Shown: positions 17,933-26,626 of the stretch, one piece after another | Numbering within the stretch: the stretch's first letter is position 1 | How the letters are laid out: each line of letters starts with the position of its first letter | Source of the DNA: Amycolatopsis echigonensis | GTDB taxonomy: Bacteria; Actinomycetota; Actinomycetes; Mycobacteriales; Pseudonocardiaceae | Reading direction: 5' to 3' | Assembly (NCBI RefSeq): GCF_014174495.1 | Contig: NZ_JACJHR010000026.1 | Coordinates: forward strand, 46,449-110,448 | DNA: 64,000 nucleotides | Notes under the pieces: model-generated | Databases searched by the model: none | Told to the model about the DNA's origin: nothing | Seen by the model: the letters and a program-made list of their open reading frames with translations, nothing else | Translations under genes and position numbers: made by a program

Positions 17933-19186
17933 ATGGCACAGGACATCATCCCGATCGAGCTCGGGCTGCCGCAGGGCGACGTGGTCACCCTCTGGGCCCC
18001 GCGGTGGCGGGAGGACGGCGAGGAGTGGGAAGCGTTCCTCGGCGACGAGGACGACCTGTACGCCTTCCCGGACGCCGCGCACCTCGCCGCCTTCGTGCGC
18101 ACGTCCGAGCAGCACGACCTGCTCGACCACCCGGCGTGGGACGCGGTGCCCGCGCTGAACGTGCCCGAGCTGATCCCGGACGACGACCACTCCTACGACC
18201 TCGTCGGCGTGCCCGAGCTGGTCGCCGAGGAGCCGGACTCGTGGACGATCGGCGAACTCGCCGAGATCGTCGGCATCGTGCGTTCGCTCGCCGACGTGTG
18301 CGAGCTGGACGAGGTGCACGAGGTGCTCGACGCCTACGAGGGCTTCTCGCTGCTGGAGCAGGGCCGGCTGCCGTTCACCGGGCGCGAGGGCGAAGCGCTG
18401 TGGAACGACCTGTCGAAGGCCGTCTCCGAGAAGTGGGACACCGTGCTCGACGCGATCGACAACCTGGTGACCGTGCCGGACGTCGACGCCGCGGTGCTGG
18501 AGCAGACCGCCGAAGAGCTGGCCGCCTTCCACGAGGAATCCGCCGAGGCGGAGGCCGGTGAAGAAGACGGCGGGCCGGAAGACCTCGAAGCGGTCGACAC
18601 CGAGGACGAGGACGCCGAGGACGAGCCGGTCGGCTTCTGGGGCGAGGTCGGCATCGACCCGATCAAGATCGTCACCTCCGGTGCGGAGTACTACACGCTG
18701 CGCTGCTACCTCGACGACAAGCCGGTGTTCCTCGGCAACGACGGCGAGATCGACGTGTTCAGCTCGCCGAAGGCGCTGCTCAAGGCGATCAAGGCCGGGG
18801 ACGAGCTCGCCGACACCGACCTCGCCGAGGTGTCCACTTGGGACGAGGTGCGCGAGAAGGCGGCGGCCGACGAGCTCGAGATCGAGGTCGACACCGACAA
18901 CACCTACGTGTTCCCCGGCCTCGACGAGGACATCGCCGAGGGCCCCGAGTCGATCGACCCGACCCAGCTGGAGCTGGCCGTCGAGCTGATCACCGACGCC
19001 GCCGAATGGGCGGGCGACGACACCGTCGAAACCGCGCTGGCGGCCAACGAAAGCCTCGGCTGGCTGGTGTCGTTCGTGCTGCGGCCGGACCCGAGCCGGC
19101 TCGAGCCGAGCGCTCCGTTCGACGCCGAGCAGAGCGCCTGGCGCAAGCTGGTGGAGGACTTCGAGAACCGCCTCACGGTGGTCTGA
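17933..19186 (+). CDS. Acidic conserved protein of unknown function ('primosomal protein' in some annotations)
   Basis: A 417-residue, very acidic protein with Asp/Glu throughout and a central 40-residue acidic linker (residues about 205-235). It starts MAQDIIPIELGLPQ with GGAGG upstream. The N-terminal half and the segment around residues 240-330 share the pattern 'strand, tyrosine, EIDVFSSPKALLKA', suggesting two related modules. Similar proteins in Pseudonocardiaceae are, as I recall, labelled primosomal protein without clear support. It is divergent from the helicase gene with 155 bases between starts. I give it no function. Confidence 0.7.
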   Translation: MAQDIIPIELGLPQGDVVTLWAPRWREDGEEWEAFLGDEDDLYAFPDAAHLAAFVRTSEQHDLLDHPAWDAVPALNVPELIPDDDHSYDLVGVPELVAEEPDSWTIGELAEIVGIVRSLADVCELDEVHEVLDAYEGFSLLEQGRLPFTGREGEALWNDLSKAVSEKWDTVLDAIDNLVTVPDVDAAVLEQTAEELAAFHEESAEAEAGEEDGGPEDLEAVDTEDEDAEDEPVGFWGEVGIDPIKIVTSGAEYYTLRCYLDDKPVFLGNDGEIDVFSSPKALLKAIKAGDELADTDLAEVSTWDEVREKAAADELEIEVDTDNTYVFPGLDEDIAEGPESIDPTQLELAVELITDAAEWAGDDTVETALAANESLGWLVSFVLRPDPSRLEPSAPFDAEQSAWRKLVEDFENRLTVV

Positions 19187-19190
19187 ACCT

Positions 19191-19895
19191 CTAGAGGGCG
19201 TCGAACACGCTCTCGGCCGAGTCCCCGGCGGAGAACATCTTCCAGGCGACGCCGGCGATCGCATCCGGATCCAAGGTGCGACCGCCGGCGTCGCCGTATT
19301 TTTCCCGCTGCGCGACGACCATCCGGTAGATGTCGCCGCGTTCGATCAGACCGCCGATGGTGAGGCTGCCCGCGTACACGCCGGTCCCGGCCAGCCGTTC
19401 GTGCAGCGTTCGCGCGTAGTTCCGCAGGGCCGCTGACGACATCGCGAGCGCGCCGAGAGCGGGCATCGGCCGCACCGCGCTCAGCCCGCCCGCGAACAGG
19501 AACCCGCCGCGGCCGCGTTCCAGCATGCCCGGCAGCAGCTTGCCGACCACCTCGACGGCCGGATACACCCAGCTCATCGCCTTCTCGACAGCGTCGACGG
19601 TCACTTCGGTGATGTCCGTGGGCATGCGGTCCGGCTCGATCGCGGCCGGGCCGTAGTAGGCGACGTCGATGGCCCCGAATCGTTCGGCGATTTCGTCGAG
19701 CGTCGTCCCGATGCCGTTCCGGACGTCGCCGACGAACGCCTCCGCGTCGCCGAGTTCGGCCAGGTAGGCCGGGTGCCGCTCAGCGGTGCGCGAAACGAGG
19801 GCGACCTGATATCCCTCGGCGGAGAACCGGCGTGCCATCGACATCCCGAGGCCGGGTCCGGCTCCGAGAACGACAGCGGTCGGGCGAATGGTCAT
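19191..19895 (-). CDS. Short-chain dehydrogenase/reductase-like protein with degenerate active site
   Basis: A 234-residue SDR-fold protein. The nucleotide-binding motif GAGPGLG is intact (residues 11-17). In the catalytic region the usual YxxxK is not visible: the sequence PALGALAMSSAALRNYARTL has Leu and Ser where Tyr and Lys would be expected before the AAL helix. It may therefore bind cofactor without normal SDR catalysis, or use a different tyrosine. It is divergent from a TetR gene with 101 bases between, containing two 20-bp operator-like repeats, so it is probably the main target of that regulator. Confidence 0.8.
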   Translation of the reverse strand: MTIRPTAVVLGAGPGLGMSMARRFSAEGYQVALVSRTAERHPAYLAELGDAEAFVGDVRNGIGTTLDEIAERFGAIDVAYYGPAAIEPDRMPTDITEVTVDAVEKAMSWVYPAVEVVGKLLPGMLERGRGGFLFAGGLSAVRPMPALGALAMSSAALRNYARTLHERLAGTGVYAGSLTIGGLIERGDIYRMVVAQREKYGDAGGRTLDPDAIAGVAWKMFSAGDSAESVFDAL

Positions 19896-19920
19896 GGCTT
19901 GGCTTCCTTCCCCAGAGGCA

Positions 19921-19980
19921 AGTCGAGGGCACCCTCGACTTCCATCGAAGCTACCACAAAACCCGAGGGTGGCCTCGACT
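19921..19980. promoter_or_regulatory. Two TetR operator candidates between the SDR and TetR genes
   Basis: Site 1 is AGTCGAGGG (19921-19929), CA, CCCTCGACT (19932-19940), a perfect 9-2-9 palindrome. Site 2 (19961-19980) has the same right half, CCTCGACT, and a related left half with core CGAGG-N4-CCTCG. The sites are exactly 40 bases apart, on one face of the helix, and cover the promoter space of both genes. Confidence 0.65.
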
Positions 19981-19996
19981 TTGTACGATGGGACCC

Positions 19997-20551
19997 ATGG
20001 CCACCGGATCGAAGCCGTTGCGCGCGGACGCCGCCCGCAACCGCGACAAGCTGCTGGCCGCCGCGACGCGCGCGTTTGGCGAGCACGGCCTCGACGCGCC
20101 GTTGGAGCAGATCGCCCGCAGTGCCGGGGTCAGCATCGGCACGCTGTACGCGCACTTCCCGACCCGGGACGCCTTTGTCGACGCGATCCTGCCCGCGCGA
20201 ATCGCCGCGGTGGACGACCTGGCGACGAAGGCGTTAGCGGAGCCGGACCCCTGGCAGGGCTTCACCGGATTCCTCGACGGACTGTTCGTGTTGCAGGCCA
20301 AGGACCAAGGACTCAACGACGCCCTCGCCCGGCGGCTGCCGCTGAGCCCGGCCGCGGTGGAGGCCTGCCGCACCGGTTTCCAGCACGCCGCGCGGATTAT
20401 CGACCGGGCCAAGGAATCCGGTCAGCTGCGCGCCGATTTCGAACCTTCGGACCTCGCCCCGCTGGTCTCCGCGATGTCACAGCTGATCCGTGAACCACCC
20501 GAAACCTGGCGACGGCATCTGGCGTTCTTTCTCGACGGCCTGCGCGCTTAG
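19997..20551 (+). CDS. TetR-family transcriptional regulator
   Basis: A 184-residue TetR regulator. The DNA-binding domain is textbook: RADAARNRDKLLAAATRAFGEHGLDAPLEQIARSAGVSIGTLYAHFPTRDAFVDAIL. The C-terminal domain resembles the SbtR group. Start at ATG 19997; a slightly longer ATG at 19988 is equally possible. It faces away from the SDR gene, and the two 20-bp repeats between them are its likely operators. Its last four bases overlap the stop of the convergent MFS gene. Confidence 0.88.
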   Translation: MATGSKPLRADAARNRDKLLAAATRAFGEHGLDAPLEQIARSAGVSIGTLYAHFPTRDAFVDAILPARIAAVDDLATKALAEPDPWQGFTGFLDGLFVLQAKDQGLNDALARRLPLSPAAVEACRTGFQHAARIIDRAKESGQLRADFEPSDLAPLVSAMSQLIREPPETWRRHLAFFLDGLRA

Positions 20552-21756
20552 TCCTTTTCGGACTCCGCCCGCACCGGAACCAAAGCTATTGCCAGCAACG
20601 GGAAAATGGCCGCGACGCAATAGGCCAGCGCGTACCGGCCGTCCCCGATCACCAAGCCCAGCAACGGCGGCGTGAGCGACGCGGCGATGTTCTGCGCCGT
20701 GTTCTGCGTCCCCATCGCGCGGCCGGACCACGCGACCCCAGCCAGCTCGGCCGACGCGGTGAAGCCAAGACCGTTGTCCGCCACCGTGATCACCGCCGCC
20801 AGCACCAGCGCGGCCAGCACCAGCCACAGCCACGTCGCGTCCCCGACGGCGACCAGCAGCATCACGACCGCACTCGCGATGGCGAGCTGCCGCATCGGCC
20901 GCAACCGGCTGCCGACCCGGTCCGACCAATACCCCGACGCCAGCCGACCGAGCGCACCGAGCACCTGAGCCACCGCGACGAACACCCCGGCCTGCGCGGC
21001 GGTCCACTGATGCTGAGACACCAGGTACACCGGCGCGAACGCGGACACCGCGAACTGCGGCACCACCAACAGCGCGCTCGCGCCGTGCACTCGCCACAGC
21101 CACGGCTTGCGGTACGGCGACGGCGGCCGCTCCCCCTTCGCCGCGCGCGGCGGCCGCGGCGGGTCGATGACGAACGCCGCCACCAACAGCGCCACGCCGG
21201 CCGCCAACGCCGCCGGCAGCAGCATCGCCGCCTGGAACCCCCACTTCGCGGCCAGCGGCGGCAGCCCGAGCGCGGCCACGCCGACGCCCAGCGGCTGCGC
21301 CGTCTGCCGGATCCCCATCGCGACGCCGCGCTCGGATTTCGAGAACCAGCCCATCACGACCCGGCCGCTCGCCGCGTTCACCGAAGCCGTGCACGCACCG
21401 GCTACGAGAAACACTCCAAAGAGAAGGCCGACCGGGTGGTGCCACAGGGCGGCGTACACGAGGAGTAACCCCGATACGCCCAGGCCCAGCGCCATGATGA
21501 GCCGCTCGCCGTAACGGTCCGCAGCCGCGCCCCAGGCGATGAGCGTCAGCAGCAGGCCGATGCTGGGCGCCGCGACGACCGTGCCCGCCTGCGCCAGAGT
21601 CAGATGGTCGGCCTCGCGCATGGCGGGCACGAGAAATGGCAGCCCGTAAAGGAACGAGCAGCTGGCGGTCTGCGCGGCGAGGCCGAGCGCGAGGATCAAC
21701 CACCGTCGCGAACTGCCTTTTTGCCGCACCCGCTCCCCAGCCTCGACCTGCGTCAT
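20548..21756 (-). CDS. Major facilitator superfamily transporter
   Basis: A 402-residue MFS protein with twelve predicted membrane segments. The loop 2-3 motif is recognisable as GAAADRYGERLIM, and the second half repeats it weakly as GYWSDRVGSRLRPM. The family includes nitrate, oxalate/formate and drug transporters; no specific motif decides the substrate. It stands alone, convergent with the TetR gene, starting near 21756 with an ATG after a short leader. Confidence 0.85.
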   Translation of the reverse strand: MTQVEAGERVRQKGSSRRWLILALGLAAQTASCSFLYGLPFLVPAMREADHLTLAQAGTVVAAPSIGLLLTLIAWGAAADRYGERLIMALGLGVSGLLLVYAALWHHPVGLLFGVFLVAGACTASVNAASGRVVMGWFSKSERGVAMGIRQTAQPLGVGVAALGLPPLAAKWGFQAAMLLPAALAAGVALLVAAFVIDPPRPPRAAKGERPPSPYRKPWLWRVHGASALLVVPQFAVSAFAPVYLVSQHQWTAAQAGVFVAVAQVLGALGRLASGYWSDRVGSRLRPMRQLAIASAVVMLLVAVGDATWLWLVLAALVLAAVITVADNGLGFTASAELAGVAWSGRAMGTQNTAQNIAASLTPPLLGLVIGDGRYALAYCVAAIFPLLAIALVPVRAESEKD

Positions 21757-21867
21757 TCCGCCACCGTCTCATTATGTGAGATATAGATCCTACATGGTGA
21801 ACGATAGTTGGCGTGGCTAACGAACGCAACCGCCTTTCGGCGGCGGCCGCGTCCAGGAAGCGGTGAT

Positions 21868-22959
21868 TCAGCCGAGTGCCGCGTACCCGGGTTTGACGAC
21901 CTTCTCGATCAGCTCGAGCCGCTCGTCGAAATCGAGGAACGCGGATTTCATCGCGTTGATGGTGAACCAGCGGAAGTCGTCGAGGCCGAAGCCGAACGTC
22001 TCGGCCAGCGCGGCGAATTCACTGGTCATCGTGCATCCGCTCATCAACCGGTTGTCGGTGTTGACGGTGACGCGGAAGCGCAGCCGGGCGAGCAGTCCGA
22101 TGGGATGTTCCGCCAGCGACGGCACGGTTCCGGTCTGGACATTCGACGAGGGGCAGATTTCCAGCGGGATCCGCCGGTCCCGCACGTAGCTCGCCAACCG
22201 TCCAAGGTGGACATTTCCGTCGGCGTCGGTGGTGATGTCCTCGGCGATCCGCACGCCGTGCCCGAGCCGTTCCGCACCGCAGTACTGGATTGCCTCGCCG
22301 ATCGACGGAAGCCCGAACGCTTCGCCGGCATGAATAGTGAAGTGCGCATTGTTCCGGCGCAAATAGTCGAATGCGTCCAGATTGCGGGTGGGCGGAAATC
22401 CTTCCTCCGGACCGGCGATGTCGAATCCGGCGACCCCGGCGTCGCGGTAGCGCACCGCGAGTTCGGCGATCTCGAGCGCACGGGCGTGCTGGCGCATCCC
22501 GCACAACAGCGTCCGCACCCGGATCCGCCCGCCACCCGCGGCTACCCTCCGCGTCCCCTCGGCGAAGCCTTCCTGGACAGCCTCAACCACTGCATCGAGT
22601 GACAGCCCGCGGTCCACGAACAGCTCCGGCGCGTACCGCAGCTCGGCGTAGACCACTCCGTCCGCGGCCAGGTCCTCCACCGCTTCGGCGGCAACCCTGA
22701 CCAGCGCTTCCTCCGTTTGCATGACGCCACACGTATGGGCGAATGTTTCGAGATACGAAACGAGCGAACCGGAGTCGGCCGCGGCCCGGAACCAGCGGCC
22801 CAGCTCGTCCGGATCGGTCGTGGGAAGGTCCCGGTAGCCGAGATCCTCGGCGAGTTCGGCGACCGTGCCGGGGCGCAGGCCGCCGTCGAGGTGGTCGTGG
22901 AGCAGGACCTTGGGGGCACGGCGCAGGATCTCCGCGCTCAGCGGGGTTACGTCCGACAT
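21868..22959 (-). CDS. add: Adenosine deaminase
   Basis: A 363-residue adenosine deaminase, the usual length. Zinc ligands and catalytic residues are visible: the first HxH in LLHDHLDG, then HAGEAFG with the catalytic Glu, HGVRIAED, and the terminal Asp in VNTDNRLMS. The CPSSNVQTG segment is family-typical. It converts adenosine and deoxyadenosine to the inosine forms in the cytoplasm. It belongs functionally with the nucleoside salvage and uptake cluster that begins about 2 kb away at 24966. It is monocistronic here. Confidence 0.94.
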   Translation of the reverse strand: MSDVTPLSAEILRRAPKVLLHDHLDGGLRPGTVAELAEDLGYRDLPTTDPDELGRWFRAAADSGSLVSYLETFAHTCGVMQTEEALVRVAAEAVEDLAADGVVYAELRYAPELFVDRGLSLDAVVEAVQEGFAEGTRRVAAGGGRIRVRTLLCGMRQHARALEIAELAVRYRDAGVAGFDIAGPEEGFPPTRNLDAFDYLRRNNAHFTIHAGEAFGLPSIGEAIQYCGAERLGHGVRIAEDITTDADGNVHLGRLASYVRDRRIPLEICPSSNVQTGTVPSLAEHPIGLLARLRFRVTVNTDNRLMSGCTMTSEFAALAETFGFGLDDFRWFTINAMKSAFLDFDERLELIEKVVKPGYAALG

Positions 22960-23170
22960 GCTCCAACGGTAGCCTCGCTGTCATTCCCCTACCTGGCCGT
23001 AACCGAGAGCACCGGAGCAACCCTCTGCTCAGCACCGTGCGCAAGGAATCGGCCATCCGGGTGGCACGGCCGTTATCCGCGTTCCCCGGGGGCCATACGC
23101 ACAGCAATTTTCTTCATCGATAAGCTCCGGTCAGTCCCTTCCATTTTCCCCGCCGACGAAGGACACCGCA

Positions 23171-24262
23171 GTGACCACTGACAACCACATTGCCGCTCCG
23201 TCGTTCGACCGGATGCGCAACATGCTGGTGCGCGCGGCCGAGGTTCGTGAGAGCGAGCAGCAGCAGATCTTCGACGCGCTCGACGACATCTACGCCCGGC
23301 TCGCGCCGGTGGACTCCCTGGGCGCGGTGCGCAAGCGGCTGTCGGAACTGCCGGACCGGACCGAGGTCGGGGTGCTGGCGGAACGCCTCGACGAGGCGAT
23401 GACCCGGCTGGAGTCGCAGGACAACGCGATCGCCGCGCTCACGCACGCGGTGGAGAGCATCGTCGACAAGCTGGCGAAGCCCTTCGCCCAGCTCGACGGA
23501 CGCCTCGACGGCGTGGCGGCGCGGTTCGAGGGTGTCGCGGGCCGGATGGACGGGCTCGAGGACAAGCTGCAGAACATCCACCGCCGGCTGGACGAACTCG
23601 GCGGGCACCTGGACAAGCAGGACGCGAAGCTGGAGTCGCTGCCGCAGGCGACGCAGGGCCCGATCCGCGACCGGATCGAGATGGCCGAGGCGTCGCTGCG
23701 CGAGCGGATCGAGACCACGGACCAGGAACTGCGCTCGCGCGTCGACGAACTGGACCGCGCGACGAAGGAACGCATCGCCACCGCGACCGACGCGGTGAAG
23801 AGCGCGGTCTCCGACACCGGCGAGATGATCGACCCGGCCGCCCGGCTCGACGCGGTGGGCACGAAGCTCGAGACGATCACCCAGCGTCTCGACGACCTGT
23901 CCAGCCGCATCGACAAGGTCGAAGACGACGTCACCGGCCGCATCGGCGACCTGGACGGCTCGGTCCGCAGCGGCCTGTCGAAGGTCGAAGGCACGCTGTC
24001 GAAGCAGCCCGACACCGACGCGGTCGACTCGCTGGTGCGCCGCAGCAACGACGAATCGGTGCGCCGCATCGGCGGCCAGCTGGACGAAGCGATGGCCACG
24101 TTCGCGGAACTGATGCTGGGCGGCGGACCTGCCGTGCAGCAGATCGCCCCGCCGCCGCCCGCCCCGCGCCAGCCGCGCCGAAGCTCCCGCAACGGCCGGT
24201 CGCCCAAGGCCGCCGACGCGAAGGCGAAGACTGGCGGCGACGCCGACGAGTCGACTGACTGA
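23171..24262 (+). CDS. Long coiled-coil protein of unknown function
   Basis: A 363-residue protein almost wholly made of heptad-rich helix from residue 20 to 300: repeated LxxRLDE, GxLDxRIDKVED and IETTDQELRSRVDEL patterns. The C-terminus is a short Pro- and Lys-rich tail. No enzyme motif or signal peptide is present. It resembles apolipoprotein- or laminin-like coiled coils used as cytoplasmic scaffolds. The GTG start at 23171 follows a GAAGGA-type site. A strong terminator (24274-24308) follows directly. I do not recognise a specific family. Confidence 0.7.
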   Translation: MTTDNHIAAPSFDRMRNMLVRAAEVRESEQQQIFDALDDIYARLAPVDSLGAVRKRLSELPDRTEVGVLAERLDEAMTRLESQDNAIAALTHAVESIVDKLAKPFAQLDGRLDGVAARFEGVAGRMDGLEDKLQNIHRRLDELGGHLDKQDAKLESLPQATQGPIRDRIEMAEASLRERIETTDQELRSRVDELDRATKERIATATDAVKSAVSDTGEMIDPAARLDAVGTKLETITQRLDDLSSRIDKVEDDVTGRIGDLDGSVRSGLSKVEGTLSKQPDTDAVDSLVRRSNDESVRRIGGQLDEAMATFAELMLGGGPAVQQIAPPPPAPRQPRRSSRNGRSPKAADAKAKTGGDADESTD

Positions 24263-24273
24263 CCGCTTCTGAA

Positions 24274-24308
24274 CGAAGCCCCCGTCCGGAATCCGGACGG
24301 GGGCTTCG
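24274..24308 (+). terminator. Strong stem-loop terminator after the coiled-coil gene
   Basis: A 17-bp perfect inverted repeat (24274-24290 and 24292-24308) centred on TCCGGAATCCGGA, starting 11 bases after the stop codon. It has no long U tract. Confidence 0.85.
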
Positions 24309-24732
24309 TCGTTTCGAGCTCCAGACGGGACTCCGCCGGTGACCTCACGGCCAGACGGTGCCGCACGATCGTTCGCGACGAAGCCTGCCACTCGCACCGC
24401 GGCCAGGCCTGCCAGCGCACCGCCGCCAGGACCGACAGCTCAGCACATCGCCGGACTGGAAAGTGCTGGCTAAACCGCAACCCCACCCACAGCCCGGGCG
24501 GAGCTTCGTCGATTCACAGTCGCGGGCGGCACCCAAATCCCCCAACCACACGGCCTCCCCAGCGCGGCGCGACTCCGCCTCCGAGTCGACGCCCACCCCC
24601 GCCCTCCTCTGGGGGGCTGCCCACGCCCAGTCTACCGGCGCTACCCGACGAAACCGGCGTTTGGAGCGAGCGGAGGCCGACTACTCCACAACCCGAGACG
24701 GGTGTGGACAACCGGTCTGGGCAGCAAGAACA

Positions 24733-24765
24733 AAGCCCCCGACCAGACCTCCGGACAGGGGGCTT
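24733..24765. terminator. GC-rich stem-loop, possible deoA-operon terminator
   Basis: AAGCCCCC (24733-24740) pairs with GGGGGCTT (24758-24765) around a 17-base loop. It lies about 200 bases beyond the stop of deoA, on the far side of the tandem repeat. Its sequence resembles other terminators in the window. Confidence 0.5.
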
Positions 24766-24785
24766 CGTCGCAGGCGAGCAGTCAG

Positions 24786-24969
24786 GACCGCCACAGACGA
24801 GCAGCAGGGCTCGCCGAAGGCGAGCAGCCAGGCTCTCGGCAGACAAGCAGTCAGGACCGCCACAGACGAGCAGCCAGGCTCACCGAAGGCGAGCAGCCAG
24901 GCTCACCACAGACAAGCAGCCAGGCTCACCACAGACAAGCAGCCAGGCTCACCGCAGACAAGCAGTCAA
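24786..24969. repeat. 23-bp tandem repeat, eight copies
   Basis: Eight copies of an imperfect 23-base unit begin at 24786, 24809, 24832, 24855, 24878, 24901, 24924 and 24947. A typical unit reads GCTCACCACAGACAAGCAGC plus CAG. The period is not a multiple of three, so it is not coding. Copies alternate between 'GACCGCCACAGAC' and 'GCTCACC' versions, showing divergence and re-duplication. The array runs up to and over the stop codon of deoA (24966-24968, minus strand). Confidence 0.85.
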
Positions 24970-26240
24970 GGCCGCACAGTCTCCAGCACGATCTCTCGCG
25001 AAGCAGGCGCCTCCGCACCCACCGTGAACCCGCCCTCCAACGCGGCGAGAGCAGCGGGCACCGCCTCCGGGGTGTCCGTGTGCAGTTCCAGCAACGGCTC
25101 CTCCGCCACCACCGCATCGCCCGGCTTCGCGTGGCACAAGATCCCCGCTGCGGCCTGCACCGGGTCTTCCTTCCGCGCCCGGCCAGCACCGAGTCGCCAA
25201 GCCGCGACCCCCACCGCGTAGGCGTCCAGCGAAGTCAGCACCCCCGAAGCAGGAGCCGGGACGACATGCACCGTCGAAGGACGCGGCAAGGGAGCCGAAG
25301 GGTCCCCGCCCTGCGCGGTGATCATTCGAGCCCACACCTCGTAAGCCTCGCCGGACGCCAGCACCTCAGCCGGATCCACGGAAATACCCGCCAAAGCAAG
25401 CATTTCCCGAGCCAACGCCACCGTCAACGCGACCACATCAGCCGGTCCGCCACCGCGGAGGACCTCAACTGCCTCCGCGACCTCCACCGCGTTCCCGACC
25501 GCCCGCCCGAGCGGCGTGCTCATGTCGGTGATCAACGCCGTGCAAGCGACGCCGTGCGCCGTGCCGATGTCCACGAGCGTCCGCGCCAGCAGCTGCGCTT
25601 CCGGCACCGTCTTCATGAACGCCCCGGAGCCAGCCTTCACATCCAGCACCAACCCGGAAGCACCCTCGGCGATCTTCTTGCTCATGATCGAGCTGGCGAT
25701 CAACGGCACCGACTCGACGGTCGAGGTGACATCCCGCAGCGCGTACAGCTTCTTGTCCGCCGGAGCCAGCCCCTCGGTCGCCGCGCAGACCACCGCGCCG
25801 ACCGAGTTCAGCTGCGCCGCGATCTCGTCCAGAGACAAAGCCGCGCGCCAACCCGGGATCGACTCCAGTTTGTCCAGCGTCCCGCCGGTGTGGCCGAGCC
25901 CGCGACCGGACAGCTGCGGCACCGCGGCACCGCACGCGGCGACCAGCGGAGCCAGCGGCAAGGTGATCTTGTCGCCGACCCCGCCGGTCGAGTGCTTGTC
26001 CACGGTCGGGCGCGCGACGTCCAGCGACAGCCGCGAGCCCGAGTCGATCATCGCGCCGGTCCAGCGCGCGATCTCGCCGTCGTCCATGCCCCGCAAGAAA
26101 ATCGCCATGGCCAACGCGGCCATCTGCTCTTCCGCGACAACGCCGCGGGTGTACGCGTCGACGACCCAGTCGATCTGCTCGTCGCTCAGCCGTCCGCCGT
26201 CACGCTTCGTCCGAATGACATCTACCGCGGTGAAGGTCAC
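24966..26240 (-). CDS. deoA: Thymidine phosphorylase (pyrimidine-nucleoside phosphorylase)
   Basis: A 424-residue enzyme, normal length. The family signature is clear: SGRGLGHTGGTLDKLESIPG around residues 113-132, and the phosphate/substrate loop KHSTGGVGDK near 83. It splits thymidine or deoxyuridine (and perhaps uridine) with phosphate, giving base and (deoxy)ribose-1-phosphate. The GTG start at 26240 overlaps the TGA of cdd by four bases, so it is translationally coupled. It is the last gene of the nucleoside uptake/salvage operon. Its stop codon falls within the last copy of a 23-bp tandem repeat. Confidence 0.94.
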   Translation of the reverse strand: MTFTAVDVIRTKRDGGRLSDEQIDWVVDAYTRGVVAEEQMAALAMAIFLRGMDDGEIARWTGAMIDSGSRLSLDVARPTVDKHSTGGVGDKITLPLAPLVAACGAAVPQLSGRGLGHTGGTLDKLESIPGWRAALSLDEIAAQLNSVGAVVCAATEGLAPADKKLYALRDVTSTVESVPLIASSIMSKKIAEGASGLVLDVKAGSGAFMKTVPEAQLLARTLVDIGTAHGVACTALITDMSTPLGRAVGNAVEVAEAVEVLRGGGPADVVALTVALAREMLALAGISVDPAEVLASGEAYEVWARMITAQGGDPSAPLPRPSTVHVVPAPASGVLTSLDAYAVGVAAWRLGAGRARKEDPVQAAAGILCHAKPGDAVVAEEPLLELHTDTPEAVPAALAALEGGFTVGAEAPASREIVLETVRP

Positions 26241-26626
26241 GGCAGGTCCTCCGGCCCGAACGCGTCCGGCAGCACCTCCGACATCGGCAGCACCCCGCGG
26301 GGAGTGTCGACCAGGCAGGAAGAACCGCCGAGTTCGAACAGAATCTGGCGACAACGACCACATGGCATCAGGAGCTCACCTTCACCGCTACGGCAAGCCA
26401 CCGCAATCAGCCGGCCGCCGCCGGACAGTCGCAATTGTCCGGCCATTGTGCACTCAGCGCACAAACCCAAGCCGTACGAAGCGTTTTCGACGTTGCACCC
26501 GGTCACCTGCCGACCATCGTCCACAATGGCCGCAACGCCGACGTGCAGTCCCGAATAAGGCGCGTAAGCATGCGAAGCGGCCGAAACCGCGGCCGCGCGC
26601 AAAGCTTCCCAGTCCACTTCGGACAT
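26237..26626 (-). CDS. cdd: Cytidine deaminase
   Basis: A 129-residue zinc hydrolase of the small tetrameric class. The active-site motif CAE (in LCAECTMAG) and PCGRCRQ supply three cysteine zinc ligands and the catalytic glutamate. YAPYSGLHVGVA and NVENASYGLGLCAE are the other family motifs. It deaminates cytidine and deoxycytidine to uridine forms that deoA can split. Its ATG overlaps the preceding permease gene end by one base, and its stop overlaps the deoA start. Confidence 0.95.
   Translation of the reverse strand: MSEVDWEALRAAAVSAASHAYAPYSGLHVGVAAIVDDGRQVTGCNVENASYGLGLCAECTMAGQLRLSGGGRLIAVACRSGEGELLMPCGRCRQILFELGGSSCLVDTPRGVLPMSEVLPDAFGPEDLP

Larger units (their letters stand above)
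24263..24965. other. Intergenic stretch between the coiled-coil gene and deoA
   Basis: About 700 bases with no believable gene; open frames here are low-complexity. It holds the terminator at 24274-24308, a second GC-rich hairpin at 24733-24765 and most of the 23-bp tandem repeat that continues to the deoA stop codon. Confidence 0.6.

Noticed and set aside
24786..24969. Tandem repeat as a CRISPR array
   Set aside because: The 23-base units abut directly with no unique spacers, and no cas genes are near.
24702..26558. Plus-strand frames running through the 23-bp repeat and opposite deoA/cdd
   Set aside because: The apparent Ser/Gln-rich peptide repeats arise from the non-coding 23-bp array, whose period shifts frame.
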